Assembly: GCA_900110395.1 (NCBI GenBank)
Contig: FODP01000007.1
Span: forward strand, 248,001-312,000
Direction of reading: 5' to 3'
Length of the DNA: 64,000 nucleotides
DNA from: Rhodospirillales bacterium URHD0017
GTDB lineage: Bacteria; Pseudomonadota; Alphaproteobacteria; Reyranellales; Reyranellaceae
Under the pieces are notes generated by a model. That model did no database searches. It was not told where the DNA came from and saw only the letters and a program-made list of their open reading frames with translations. Made by a program: the position numbers and the translations under genes. Shown one piece after another: positions 42,466 through 50,534 of this stretch; the first letter of the stretch is position 1, and each line of letters starts with the position of its first letter.

Positions 42466-43488
42466 CTATTGTTTGACGATCTCGACCCGCCGGTTCTTGG
42501 CTCGTCCGGCCTCGTCGTCGTTCGACGCGACCGGGGCGATCATGCCGGCGCCGGCCGGCCTTAGCCGATCCGGCGCGATGCCGTATTTCTGGACGAGCTG
42601 GTCGACCACCGATTTGGCGCGGCGCTGCGAGAGGCTCACGTTGTAGTCGAAGATGCCGACATTGTCGGTGTGTCCGACGATATAGACCTTGAGCCCGGGC
42701 TCCGCCTTCAGCAGCTTGCCGATCTCCGCGAGCGACGGCGCCGATTCCGGCTTGAGGTCGGCCTTGTCGGTGTCGAAGTACAGCCCGTAGAGCGCGACCC
42801 GCCCGGTCGCCGCGATGTCCTTGGCCATCTTCGCGGCGTCGACCGTCACCATCTTCGCCTCCATGGGCTTGTCCTCGACGACGTCGAGCAGGACGGCAAC
42901 GCGATCCTTGGTTTCCGGAAAGGCGGTGCTGCGATCCACGGCAACATACAGCGAGACCGCAACCGGACCTTCGGCGCGCGCCAGGGTCGCGGAAAGGTAG
43001 TGCGGCTCCGCCGGGACGTTGAGGGCGACCTTGGACAGGTCGTTGTTCTGCAGGGCGTTGGTCGGCGGGTAGAGAACCCGGTAGAGCTCCGCCCCGACCG
43101 ACTCGCACTGCTCCTCGCCGGAGCACTTGAACAGGACGGTGAAGCCTTTTGCCAAAAGCTCGTTCTCATAGTTGCGGAACACTTCGAGCGAACTGCGGCC
43201 CTGTGGTGCGAGGTAGAGCAGCCTCGTGTGCCGGCCTTCCAGTTGTCGTACCGAGTCCGGCGCAGGCTGTCCGTTGTCGCCCAACGTCAGCTTGCCGACG
43301 ATCAGCTTGGCCGTATCGAACGGGCGGCTTTCGTAGCCGATGAGCCGAGATCCTTCGTAGCGCTTGATGAGGGGGAAGTCCTTGGCGCCCGAGACTTCCT
43401 GCTGGGCCACCGCGCCCGCCGACCACAGCAGCGTTGCAGCGAGGGCGATGGTCCGGCAGCCGCGAAGCGCGTTCTCAGCAGGGGACAT
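42466..43488 (-). CDS. OmpA family protein
   Basis: 340 residues from ATG 43488 (GGAGG upstream at 43494-43498). Signal peptide ALAATLLWSAGAVAQ. A central domain of about 190 residues with a Cys pair (FKCSGEEQCESVG) is of the DUF4892-like kind seen with OmpA domains. The C-terminal OmpA/MotB peptidoglycan-binding domain reads LYFDTDKADLKPES, VYIVGHTDNVG, LSQRRAKSVV and KNRRVEIV. Periplasmic or outer-membrane protein tethered to the cell wall. Confidence 0.88.
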   Translation of the reverse strand: MSPAENALRGCRTIALAATLLWSAGAVAQQEVSGAKDFPLIKRYEGSRLIGYESRPFDTAKLIVGKLTLGDNGQPAPDSVRQLEGRHTRLLYLAPQGRSSLEVFRNYENELLAKGFTVLFKCSGEEQCESVGAELYRVLYPPTNALQNNDLSKVALNVPAEPHYLSATLARAEGPVAVSLYVAVDRSTAFPETKDRVAVLLDVVEDKPMEAKMVTVDAAKMAKDIAATGRVALYGLYFDTDKADLKPESAPSLAEIGKLLKAEPGLKVYIVGHTDNVGIFDYNVSLSQRRAKSVVDQLVQKYGIAPDRLRPAGAGMIAPVASNDDEAGRAKNRRVEIVKQ

Positions 43489-43658
43489 GCAATCCTCCAG
43501 GGTCGATGCGGTGCGACTAAGCAGGATCACACGCTCGACGTCGAACAGTTGTGGCAAATATCACAGCAACCGGCCCCACAAGTGCGCTAATGCGGCCTTC
43601 TCGATGCCGAATTCCGGAGAGAGACCTCTCCTGTCCTCCCCCGTGGAGATGTCGTCCG

Positions 43659-44003
43659 ATGCACCGTGCGCTTGTATTGCTCTTGCTGCTGGTCACCGCC
43701 TGTGAAGGAAGCTTCGTCCGCCCCGAGGATCTCGGCCGCAAGGTCGCGATCAACAAGAGCTACGAGGCGCGGGACACCTGCCTGAAGCACAAGGCCGCCG
43801 ATGCAATGGCCAGCGCCGATCCGGCCGAGCTGGCGTCCACCGCCGCGCTCGCCTGCCAGAGCGAAACCGACCGGCTGATCACGGCGGCAAACCCCGACGG
43901 CGACAGCAAGGTGACGGCATCGATCCGGCACGACACCGAGTTCCGCGCCTTGAAGTATGTCCTGCAGGCCCGCGGGCAGGTGGCCCCCGCAAACGGCGAA
44001 TGA
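43659..44003 (+). CDS. Small putative lipoprotein
   Basis: 114 residues from ATG 43659. Signal peptide with lipobox LVTAC, lipidated Cys15. The mature part is hydrophilic, with cysteines in DTCLKHKAAD and ALACQSETDRL that could form a disulfide. No family recognised. Convergent with nth (2 nt between). Confidence 0.65.
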   Translation: MHRALVLLLLLVTACEGSFVRPEDLGRKVAINKSYEARDTCLKHKAADAMASADPAELASTAALACQSETDRLITAANPDGDSKVTASIRHDTEFRALKYVLQARGQVAPANGE

Positions 44004-44005
44004 CG

Positions 44006-44665
44006 TCAGGTGCGACGCCCAACCCCATCGGCCAACGTCGTCTTTCCCTTGAACAGGCAGAGGTCGTTGACCACGCACTTGGGGCACTCCGGCGTGCGTG
44101 CCTTGCAGGTGTAGCGGCCGTGCAGGATCAGCCAGTGGTGCGCGTGCAGGCGGTACTCCTCGGGCACGCGCTTCAATAGCCTGAGCTCGACCTCGAGCGG
44201 GTTCTTGCCCGGGGCCAGTCCGGTGCGGTTGCCGACGCGGAAGATGTGGGTGTCGACGGCGATGGTGGCCTCGCCGAAGGCCACGTTCATCACCACGTTG
44301 GCGGTCTTGCGGCCGACCCCGGGCAGGGCCTGCAGCTCCTCATGGGTGTGCGGCACCTCGCCGCCGTGGCGCTCGATCAGCAGCTGCGAGAGCGCGATCA
44401 CGTTCTTGGCCTTCATGCGGAAGAGGCCGATGGTCTTGATGTAGCCGATCAGCTTCTTCTCGCCCAATGCGACCATCTCGGCCGGCGTCTTGATGATCTT
44501 GAACAAGGGCGTGGTGGCGCGGTTGACGCCGACGTCGGTCGCCTGGGCCGACAGGACGACGGCGACCAGCAGGTGATAGACGTTGTCGTATTCCAGCTCG
44601 GTCTCGGGTTCCGGGATCGCCTTCTTGAGGCGGGCGAAGAATTCCGGGATGACGGCTTGCTTCAT
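44006..44665 (-). CDS. nth: Endonuclease III
   Basis: 219 residues from ATG 44665 (ATGs at 44674 and 44689 are also in frame). Helix-hairpin-helix LPGVGRKTANVV with the catalytic Lys, catalytic Asp in VDTHIFRVGNR, and the [4Fe-4S] cluster pattern C-x6-C-x2-C-x5-C (CKARTPECPKCVVNDLC). DNA glycosylase/AP lyase for oxidised pyrimidines. No ribosome site precedes any of the three ATGs, and a TATATG box ends 6 nt upstream of 44665, consistent with a leaderless transcript. Confidence 0.95.
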   Translation of the reverse strand: MKQAVIPEFFARLKKAIPEPETELEYDNVYHLLVAVVLSAQATDVGVNRATTPLFKIIKTPAEMVALGEKKLIGYIKTIGLFRMKAKNVIALSQLLIERHGGEVPHTHEELQALPGVGRKTANVVMNVAFGEATIAVDTHIFRVGNRTGLAPGKNPLEVELRLLKRVPEEYRLHAHHWLILHGRYTCKARTPECPKCVVNDLCLFKGKTTLADGVGRRT

Positions 44666-44687
44666 CAGGGCCATATAGGTTTTTAGC

Positions 44688-45203
44688 ATGACCGAGCAGC
44701 CTGTCCCGGCTGGGGACGTCCCGGCCGTCCATTTCGCGACCTCGCTGGTGCCGCATCGCAGCCTGTCGCCGGCGGGTTTCCGCTGGCTGATCCGTGCCGC
44801 CATCGCCGCCAACCTGGCGATCGGGCTGCCCATGCTGGTCTTCGGCGCCTGGCCGGTTCTGGGCTTCATGGGCCTCGACATCTGGCTGCTGTGGTTCCTC
44901 TTCAAGCGCAGCTATCTCGATGCAAAGCGCAGCGAAACCCTGCTGCTGACCGACCGCGAGCTGATCATCGATCGCGTGGCACCCGACGGCGAGCGCGAGC
45001 AGCACCGGCTCGATGCCTACTGGCTGCGCGTCGAGCTTTTGGGCGACGCCGAGCGGCTGGTCGTGGCCTCGCGCGGCAATCGCGCCGTGATCGGCCGCTT
45101 CCTCGCGCCGGCCGAGCGCGAGCGCGTCGCCGGGCAGCTCAAGGCCGCCCTGGCCGAGATGCGCGCGCCACGCTACCGGCACGAATGGGACGACCGGCCG
45201 TAG
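44688..45203 (+). CDS. DUF2244 family membrane protein
   Basis: 171 residues. N-terminal PHRSLSPAGFRWLI, two transmembrane helices (AAIAANLAIGLPMLVFGAWPV; LGFMGLDIWLLWFLF), then FKRSYLDAKRSETLLLT and a soluble beta domain (VELLGDAERLVVASRG). DUF2244 proteins are integral inner-membrane proteins of unknown role, often beside nth, as here. No Shine-Dalgarno is seen; its start codon lies only 22 nt from the nth start on the other strand. Confidence 0.85.
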   Translation: MTEQPVPAGDVPAVHFATSLVPHRSLSPAGFRWLIRAAIAANLAIGLPMLVFGAWPVLGFMGLDIWLLWFLFKRSYLDAKRSETLLLTDRELIIDRVAPDGEREQHRLDAYWLRVELLGDAERLVVASRGNRAVIGRFLAPAERERVAGQLKAALAEMRAPRYRHEWDDRP

Positions 45204-45222
45204 CTCATAACGATGGTTGCGG

Positions 45223-45240
45223 ACATAACGAGAGTTATGT
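45223..45240. promoter_or_regulatory. Inverted repeat ACATAAC-GAGA-GTTATGT
   Basis: Perfect 7-bp arms with a 4-nt spacer in the otherwise featureless 171-nt stretch between DUF2244 and dapB. Could be a small operator or terminator-like element; no gene is obviously served by it because both neighbours end here. Confidence 0.3.
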
Positions 45241-45374
45241 TATGCTCTTTTGAGCGTTGCCGGTGGCCCCAACCTGTAGGGGCGTCACTTCCTGTGCCAC
45301 GCTAGACGCTCTGCCGGAAATACCGGGAATGCCGGAAAGTCGCAAAACTGACGGCAGTGCATGCACCCGCGGCT

Positions 45375-46172
45375 CTAGAGGCCGAGCACGTCCTTCATGC
45401 CGTAGAGCCCGGGCTTCTTGCCGGCGAGCCACTGGGCGGCGTGCACGGCGCCCGCGGCATAGGTCTCGCGGCTGAACGCGCGATGGCTGAGCTCGAGCCG
45501 CTCGCCGGCGGCGGCGAACATCACGGTGTGCACGCCGACCTCTTCGCCGCCGCGCAGGGTGGCAAAGCCGATCTCGCCCGACGGGCGGGCGCCGGTGTGG
45601 CCGTCGCGGGCCTTGCGCCAGACATCCTCAAGCTTGACCTGGCGGCCGGCCGCGGCGGCGCGGCCCAGCGCCAGCGCCGTGCCGGATGGCGCATCGATCT
45701 TGTGGCGGTGATGCATCTCCAGCACTTCGATGTCGTAGCCGGGATCGAGCATCGAAGCGGTCTTCTCGACCAGCGCCAACAGGATGTTGACGCCCAACGC
45801 CATGTTGGCCGCCCACATGATCGGCACCTTCCTGGCCGCCTCGTGGATCAGCGCGGTCTGCGCGGGATCGAGCCCGGTCGTGCCGATCACCATGGCGACG
45901 CCCTTCTCGGCCGCGATCCTGGCATGGGCGACGGTGGCGGCCGGCACGGTGAAGTCGATGACCGTGTTGGCGGCGGCGATGGCCGCGGCACTGTCCTTGC
46001 CGATCTTGACGCCGCAGGCTTCCAGGCCCGCGACCTCGCCGGCATCGCGGCCGATGGCGTTGCTGTTGGGCGATTCGCTGGCCCCGCCCAGGGTCATGCC
46101 TTCGGTGGCTGCGATGCGGCGTACCAGCATCTGGCCCATGCGCCCGGCGGCGCCGACAACGGCGATCTTCAT
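45375..46172 (-). CDS. dapB: 4-hydroxy-tetrahydrodipicolinate reductase
   Basis: 265 residues from ATG 46172, preceded by GGAGGGA. Nucleotide motif VVGAAGRMG, catalytic HHRHKIDAPSGTAL with the His pair and Lys, and GEIGFATLRGG. Reduces hydroxy-tetrahydrodipicolinate with NAD(P)H in lysine and diaminopimelate synthesis. In many alphaproteobacteria dapB follows dnaJ; here it is separate, 14 kb from dnaJ. Confidence 0.96.
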   Translation of the reverse strand: MKIAVVGAAGRMGQMLVRRIAATEGMTLGGASESPNSNAIGRDAGEVAGLEACGVKIGKDSAAAIAAANTVIDFTVPAATVAHARIAAEKGVAMVIGTTGLDPAQTALIHEAARKVPIMWAANMALGVNILLALVEKTASMLDPGYDIEVLEMHHRHKIDAPSGTALALGRAAAAGRQVKLEDVWRKARDGHTGARPSGEIGFATLRGGEEVGVHTVMFAAAGERLELSHRAFSRETYAAGAVHAAQWLAGKKPGLYGMKDVLGL

Positions 46173-46226
46173 GTCGTTCCCTCCGACTGACATGGCCTAA
46201 GCTTAGCAATTCGAAGGGGGTCGAAC

Positions 46227-46499
46227 ATGCTCTTCATGGTTATAGAAACGTTCAGGAACCAGAATGGAAAGGCGGTCTACCGCAAGCTGCGCGACGCCGG
46301 CCGCGGCCTGCCCGACGGCCTGAAGTTCGTCGCGAGCTACGTCAGCGCCGACCTCGGCCGCTGCTTCCAGCTCATGGAGACCGACGACATCACCCTGTTC
46401 CAGCGCTGGATCGCCGACTGGCAGGACGTCGTCGAGTTCGAGGTCGTGCCGGTGGTCGAGGGCAAGACCACGCGCGAGGCGCTGACGCCGCTGCTCTAG
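46227..46499 (+). CDS. DUF3303 family small protein
   Basis: 90 residues: MLFMVIETFRNQNGKAVYRKLRDAGRGLP at the start, CFQLMETDDITLFQRWIADWQDVVEFEVVPV in the middle. Matches the DUF3303/YCII-like small alpha+beta pattern. Function unknown. Divergent from dapB; followed by a complex repeat. Confidence 0.82.
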   Translation: MLFMVIETFRNQNGKAVYRKLRDAGRGLPDGLKFVASYVSADLGRCFQLMETDDITLFQRWIADWQDVVEFEVVPVVEGKTTREALTPLL

Positions 46500-46500
46500 C

Positions 46501-46681
46501 TGGGAGCGCCCCACTCCGTGGCGCATCCTCCTCACGCAACGCGTGGGGAGGTGTCCGCGAAGCGGACGGAGGGGTCGGAGGGCAACAACGATGCTGTGGC
46601 CCATGACCCCTCTGTCGGCGTAAGACGCCGACACCTCCCCAACTTCGTTGGGGAGGAAGCGCCACGGAGTGGCGCGCTCCC
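46501..46681. repeat. Complex palindromic repeat element with five nested hairpins
   Basis: Outer arms 46501-46524 and 46659-46681 (GCGCCACGGAGTGGCGC core) enclose further hairpins: GTCCGC-GAA-GCGGAC at 46552-46566, GTCGGCG...CGCCGAC at 46614-46632, CCTCCCCAAC-TTC-GTTGGGGAGG at 46634-46656, a weaker match at about 46527-46551, and GAGGGGTC paired with GACCCCTC. A cruciform-like 180-bp intergenic element between convergent genes, of a style common in GC-rich alphaproteobacterial genomes. Its outer arms relate to the repeat at 764-842. Confidence 0.8.
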
Positions 46682-46689
46682 GGCAAAGA

Positions 46690-48150
46690 CTACTTCCACG
46701 GATCGGCCGTCTTCGGCCAGAACGGCGTCGTGCGCTTGGTGTAGGGCCAGCGCGTGACGTCGGGGTCGGCGGCACCCGGCGAGGCGACGTAGAGGATCTC
46801 CTTCGCCAGCCCGACGAAGCCGTTATAGAAGTGCTGCGCCGATTTCACGACGACGACGCGATAGTCGGCCGGATCGGCGCCGACCGCCTTGAAGGCGTCG
46901 GCATGGAAGGTCTGGGTGCGGATCGTGCAGATCGCCACGTCGACATGCTCCGACGACAAGAGCGCCATGTCGCCCAACGGCACCATCACCGGTCCGTAGG
47001 GCTGGCGCACGCCGCGGGCGATCTTCTTCACCGTGACGTCGAGATCGACGGGATCGCCGCTCACCGCGCCCGACTTGCCGCCCAGCCGCATGCGGATCTT
47101 CGCGCCCTCGCCCGCCTCCTCGGCGATGCGGAAGGCCATGGGATCCCACATCACGCCGAACAGCGCCGGGCCGATCTGCCGGTCGACCAGGGCGCGCAAC
47201 ACGAAGGTCGAATCGCCCGGCGCGCCCGAGCCCGGATTGTCGGCGCGGTCGGCCAGCACCAGCGGTCCCTGGTTGTGCGAGGCCGCGCGCTCCATGGCTT
47301 CGGGGATGGACAGGTACTTGGTGGCGTAGCGCTCGCGGTTGTCCCACAGCTCCTGGCCGAGCTGCCTGGCAAGCTTCTCGGCTTTGGCCTTGTCGCCGTC
47401 GGCGACCACCAGGGTGCGCGTGCCGACATCCTCGACGTCGGCGAACGAGAAGCCGTGGCTCAGCGACACCGACAGGATGCCGTCCTTGCCCTCGAGCGAC
47501 TTCATGCGGGTGACGAACTCGCTGATCGGCGGCACCGACGTCCGGTACTGCGCGATCATGCGGCAGTCGTGGCGCGCCATCACCGGCTTCACCTTGCCTT
47601 CGACCGTGTCGGCGATGATGGCGAACAGCTCGGCCGCGCGCTCCATCGTGTCGGTGTGCGGGTATTCTTTGTAGCCGATCAGCACGTCGGCGCTGTCCAG
47701 CATCAGGGCGCTGAGATGGCAGTGCAGGTCGAACTCCGCGCCGATCGCCACCGTCGGGCCGACGATGGCGCGCACCCTGGCCAAAAGGTCTCCTTCGCAG
47801 TCGTCGTAGCCGTCGGCCACCATGGCGCCGTGCACGTTGATCAGCACGGCATCGAGCGGCAGCGCCGCCTTGATGCCGGCCAGGATCTCGTCGCGAAAGC
47901 CTTCGTAGACGGAACGCACCGTGGTGCCCGAGGGCGCGGCGAAGGTCGCCAGGCCCTCGATCACCGTCCAGCCGCGCTTCTCCGTCTCCTTGCGCCAGAC
48001 ATGCAGCGGCGCGGTGAAGTTGGTGGGCTCGTGCCGGGTGGCGTCGCCGCGCCACACGCCGTGCTCCTCGTAGCCGCGCCGGCCGGTCGGGAAGGGAACG
48101 AACTGGTTGGTCTCGGTGCCGAGGGCGGCGATGAAGATACGCTTGGTCAC
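46690..48150 (-). CDS. M81 family metallopeptidase (MlrC-like)
   Basis: 486 residues from GTG 48150, where TKRIFIAALGTETNQFVP matches the family N-terminus. The M81/MlrC N-terminal domain holds likely metal ligands in FDLHCHLSALML and GYKEYPHTDT; the C-terminal MlrC domain has NPGSGAPGDSTFVLRAL and FNGFVGLAKEILY-like segments. The named relative is microcystinase MlrC, but most members have other, unknown amide substrates. It starts 2 nt after the tag stop. No transporter is adjacent on the same strand. Confidence 0.88.
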   Translation of the reverse strand: MTKRIFIAALGTETNQFVPFPTGRRGYEEHGVWRGDATRHEPTNFTAPLHVWRKETEKRGWTVIEGLATFAAPSGTTVRSVYEGFRDEILAGIKAALPLDAVLINVHGAMVADGYDDCEGDLLARVRAIVGPTVAIGAEFDLHCHLSALMLDSADVLIGYKEYPHTDTMERAAELFAIIADTVEGKVKPVMARHDCRMIAQYRTSVPPISEFVTRMKSLEGKDGILSVSLSHGFSFADVEDVGTRTLVVADGDKAKAEKLARQLGQELWDNRERYATKYLSIPEAMERAASHNQGPLVLADRADNPGSGAPGDSTFVLRALVDRQIGPALFGVMWDPMAFRIAEEAGEGAKIRMRLGGKSGAVSGDPVDLDVTVKKIARGVRQPYGPVMVPLGDMALLSSEHVDVAICTIRTQTFHADAFKAVGADPADYRVVVVKSAQHFYNGFVGLAKEILYVASPGAADPDVTRWPYTKRTTPFWPKTADPWK

Positions 48151-48152
48151 GA

Positions 48153-48746
48153 TCAATCCCGATGGCGGTGGCAGCCCACGACATGGTCGTCGACCATGCC
48201 CGAGGCCTGCATGAAGGCGTAGCAGATGGTGGAGCCGACGAACTTGAAACCGGCCTTCTGCAGCGCCTTGGACATGGCGTCGCTCTCGGGTGACTTGCTG
48301 GGCACATCCTTCAGGCTCTTGCGCATGGGCTTCAGCGGTTTGCCGCCGACGAAGCTCCACAGGAACCTGGCGAACGAGCCCTCGCGTTCGACGATGGCAA
48401 GATAGGCCTTTGCGTTGCTCACGCTCGCCTCGATCTTGCCCCTGTGCCGGATGAGTCCGGGGTCGGCCAGAAGCTTGGCGACCTTAGCCGGCGTGTATCT
48501 GGCGATCTTCGCCGGATCGAAGCCGGCGTAGGCCTTGCGATAGTTCTCGCGCTTGCGCAGCACGGTGATCCAGGAGAGCCCGGCCTGGCAGCCCTCCAGC
48601 GTCAGCAGTTCGAACAGGGCGTGGTCGTCCCTGAGCGGGCGGCCCCATTCGCGATCGTGATACTTCTCATAAAGCGGATCGGCGGACGCCCAGCCGCATC
48701 GCGGCTTCCCGTCCGTGCCTTTTACCGTGCTGGGTCTGGTGGCCAT
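48153..48746 (-). CDS. tag: DNA-3-methyladenine glycosylase I
   Basis: 197 residues. Conserved RCGWASADPLYEKYHDREWG holds two of the zinc ligands (Cys and His) and the substrate-pocket residues; GCQAGLSWITVLRKRENYR and the C-terminal CHRH complete the pattern. Removes 3-methyladenine from alkylated DNA. Divergent from the haloacid dehalogenase gene with 61 nt between starts. Confidence 0.95.
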   Translation of the reverse strand: MATRPSTVKGTDGKPRCGWASADPLYEKYHDREWGRPLRDDHALFELLTLEGCQAGLSWITVLRKRENYRKAYAGFDPAKIARYTPAKVAKLLADPGLIRHRGKIEASVSNAKAYLAIVEREGSFARFLWSFVGGKPLKPMRKSLKDVPSKSPESDAMSKALQKAGFKFVGSTICYAFMQASGMVDDHVVGCHRHRD

Positions 48747-48807
48747 GCGCGGACCCTACCCAAGCGCATCGTCAGACGCCACACTGAGGGCAACGGAGGA
48801 AACACCC

Positions 48808-49527
48808 ATGGCGCAAGTACCTTCCGACCTCAGGGTCTGCATCTTCGACGTGTTCGGCACGGTGGTCGACTGGCGTGGCAGCCTGATCCAGGACCTGCCC
48901 GGCCTCGGCAAGAAATACGGCATGGACACCGACTGGACGAGCTTCGCCGACGACTGGCGCGGCCTTTACCAGCCGCAGATGCACCGCGTCCGCAAGGGCG
49001 AGCTGCCGTGGACCAACATCGACGAGCTGCACAAGGAAGCCTTCGAGATGCTTCTGACGAAGCGCGGCCTGAAGCATCCCGGCGAGGAAGGGTCGTGGGA
49101 ATTCACCCGCCTGTGGCACAAGCTCCGGCCGTGGCCCGATTCGGTCGAAGGCATCGGCATGATGAAGAAGAAGTACATCGTGGCCACGCTCAGCAACGGT
49201 AACGTCGCGCTCCTGATCAACATGGCGAAGAATGGCGGCATCCCCTGGGACCACTGCTTCTCGGGCGAGACGTTCAGGCACTACAAGCCCGATCCCGAAT
49301 CGTATCTCGGCGTGGTCAAGACCATGTACCTGCAGCCGCACCAGGTGATGCTGTGTGCGGCCCACAACGGCGACCTCAAGGCGGCGCAGAAGTGCGGGCT
49401 GTCGACCGGCTTCATCCTCCGGCCCAAGGAGCACGGTCCGAACCAGAAGACCGACCTCAAGGCCGACGGTGACTGGAATGCCGTGGGTGACACGGTGATC
49501 GAATTGGCGAAGAAGCTGGGTTGCTGA
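48808..49527 (+). CDS. Haloacid dehalogenase type II
   Basis: 239-residue HAD-superfamily hydrolase. Nucleophile Asp in CIFDVFGTVVDWRGS, motif II Ser/Asn in VATLSNGN, motif III Lys in FRHYKPDPESY, and CAAHNGDLKAAQKCGL, which replaces the usual DD motif in L-2-haloacid dehalogenases. Expected to hydrolyse 2-haloalkanoic acids to hydroxy acids, although the natural substrate may be different. ATG preceded by CGGAGGA. Stop overlaps the TTG start of the next gene. Confidence 0.88.
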   Translation: MAQVPSDLRVCIFDVFGTVVDWRGSLIQDLPGLGKKYGMDTDWTSFADDWRGLYQPQMHRVRKGELPWTNIDELHKEAFEMLLTKRGLKHPGEEGSWEFTRLWHKLRPWPDSVEGIGMMKKKYIVATLSNGNVALLINMAKNGGIPWDHCFSGETFRHYKPDPESYLGVVKTMYLQPHQVMLCAAHNGDLKAAQKCGLSTGFILRPKEHGPNQKTDLKADGDWNAVGDTVIELAKKLGC

Positions 49528-50534
49528 ACGACCCGCTCGATCTCCTGCCGCAGGATCGCCGCGAGCAGGCCGAGAGGGGGCTCGCGGCGGCATTCGGCCG
49601 CTCGTCCATCACGGCGCTGACCGCCATCACCACGGGTGCATCGGCGCAGAGTTATCGTGTCGACGTCGCCGGACGACCATATCTGCTGCGCCTGGAATCT
49701 CCACGGCGAGACCCGCTTCGCGCCTATGCCTGCATGCGATTGGCGGTCGAAGCCGGGATCGCGCCGGCCGCACACCATGCCGATCCCGGATCGGGCGTGG
49801 CGATCACCGACTTCGTGGTGCACCGACCGCTGGCCGACTATGCGGGCGGCGGCGCGGCGCTACGACGCGCCCTTGGCGCGCTGATCGCCCGGCTGCAGGC
49901 AAGTCCGCTCTTCCCACCGTTCCTCGCCTATCCGGACGTGGTCGGCCAGTTGTTCACCTCGCTTCTGGACTCAGGGATGTACGCGCCCGGCCTGCTCGAG
50001 GCGCATCGCCAGGGCTTCGAGCGCATTCGCGAGGCTTATTCCTGGGACAGCAGCGCGCTGGTTTCCAGCCACAACGATCTCAATCCGCACAACGTCCTGT
50101 ACGACGGCGAACGGCTGTGGCTGATCGACTGGGAGACGGCCTACGCCAACGATCCGCTGGTCGATGTCGCGACCCTGCTGCTGTTCTTCGCCGATGCCCC
50201 GGGACAGGACACCGACGTCCTGCAGTCCTGGCTCGGCCGCGAGCTGGATCGGCGGGAGCGCGCCCGGCTCGTGCTGGCGGGCCTGCTGGTAAGGCTCTTC
50301 TACGGTTGCGCCGCCAGCCTCAACGCCGCCCACGGCCAGAAGCCAGTGATGGCGGAAACCAATCTTGTGGCGCCGACGCGCGAGCAGTTCTTCGCCCTTC
50401 TGGAGCAGAAGCAATGGGGCGCGGGCTCACCCGAAGCCCAGCGCCTCGTCGGCAAGATGGCGCTCGGCGGCTTCATGGGTGGGCTGACCTCGTCGGAGTT
50501 CGAGGAGGCCCTGGCCATCTGCCGGCGCGGCTAG
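49521..50534 (+). CDS. Aminoglycoside-phosphotransferase/choline-kinase-like protein
   Basis: 337 residues, TTG start at 49521 overlapping the dehalogenase stop by 7 nt. The APH fold is recognisable: catalytic loop SSHNDLNPHNVLYDG with the Asp and Asn, then WLIDWETAYANDPLVDVA with the metal-binding Asp. Likely phosphorylates a small alcohol such as choline or another hydroxyl metabolite, not necessarily an antibiotic. Convergent with the binding-protein gene at 50531 (overlap of the last 4 nt). Confidence 0.85.
   Translation: MLNDPLDLLPQDRREQAERGLAAAFGRSSITALTAITTGASAQSYRVDVAGRPYLLRLESPRRDPLRAYACMRLAVEAGIAPAAHHADPGSGVAITDFVVHRPLADYAGGGAALRRALGALIARLQASPLFPPFLAYPDVVGQLFTSLLDSGMYAPGLLEAHRQGFERIREAYSWDSSALVSSHNDLNPHNVLYDGERLWLIDWETAYANDPLVDVATLLLFFADAPGQDTDVLQSWLGRELDRRERARLVLAGLLVRLFYGCAASLNAAHGQKPVMAETNLVAPTREQFFALLEQKQWGAGSPEAQRLVGKMALGGFMGGLTSSEFEEALAICRRG

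Noticed and set aside
45204-45374. Possible small gene or RNA between DUF2244 and dapB
   Set aside because: No open frame with a start signal and no recognisable RNA fold beyond one short inverted repeat.
46501-46681. CRISPR array
   Set aside because: The repeated units are inverted hairpins of different sequence, not regularly spaced identical direct repeats with spacers.
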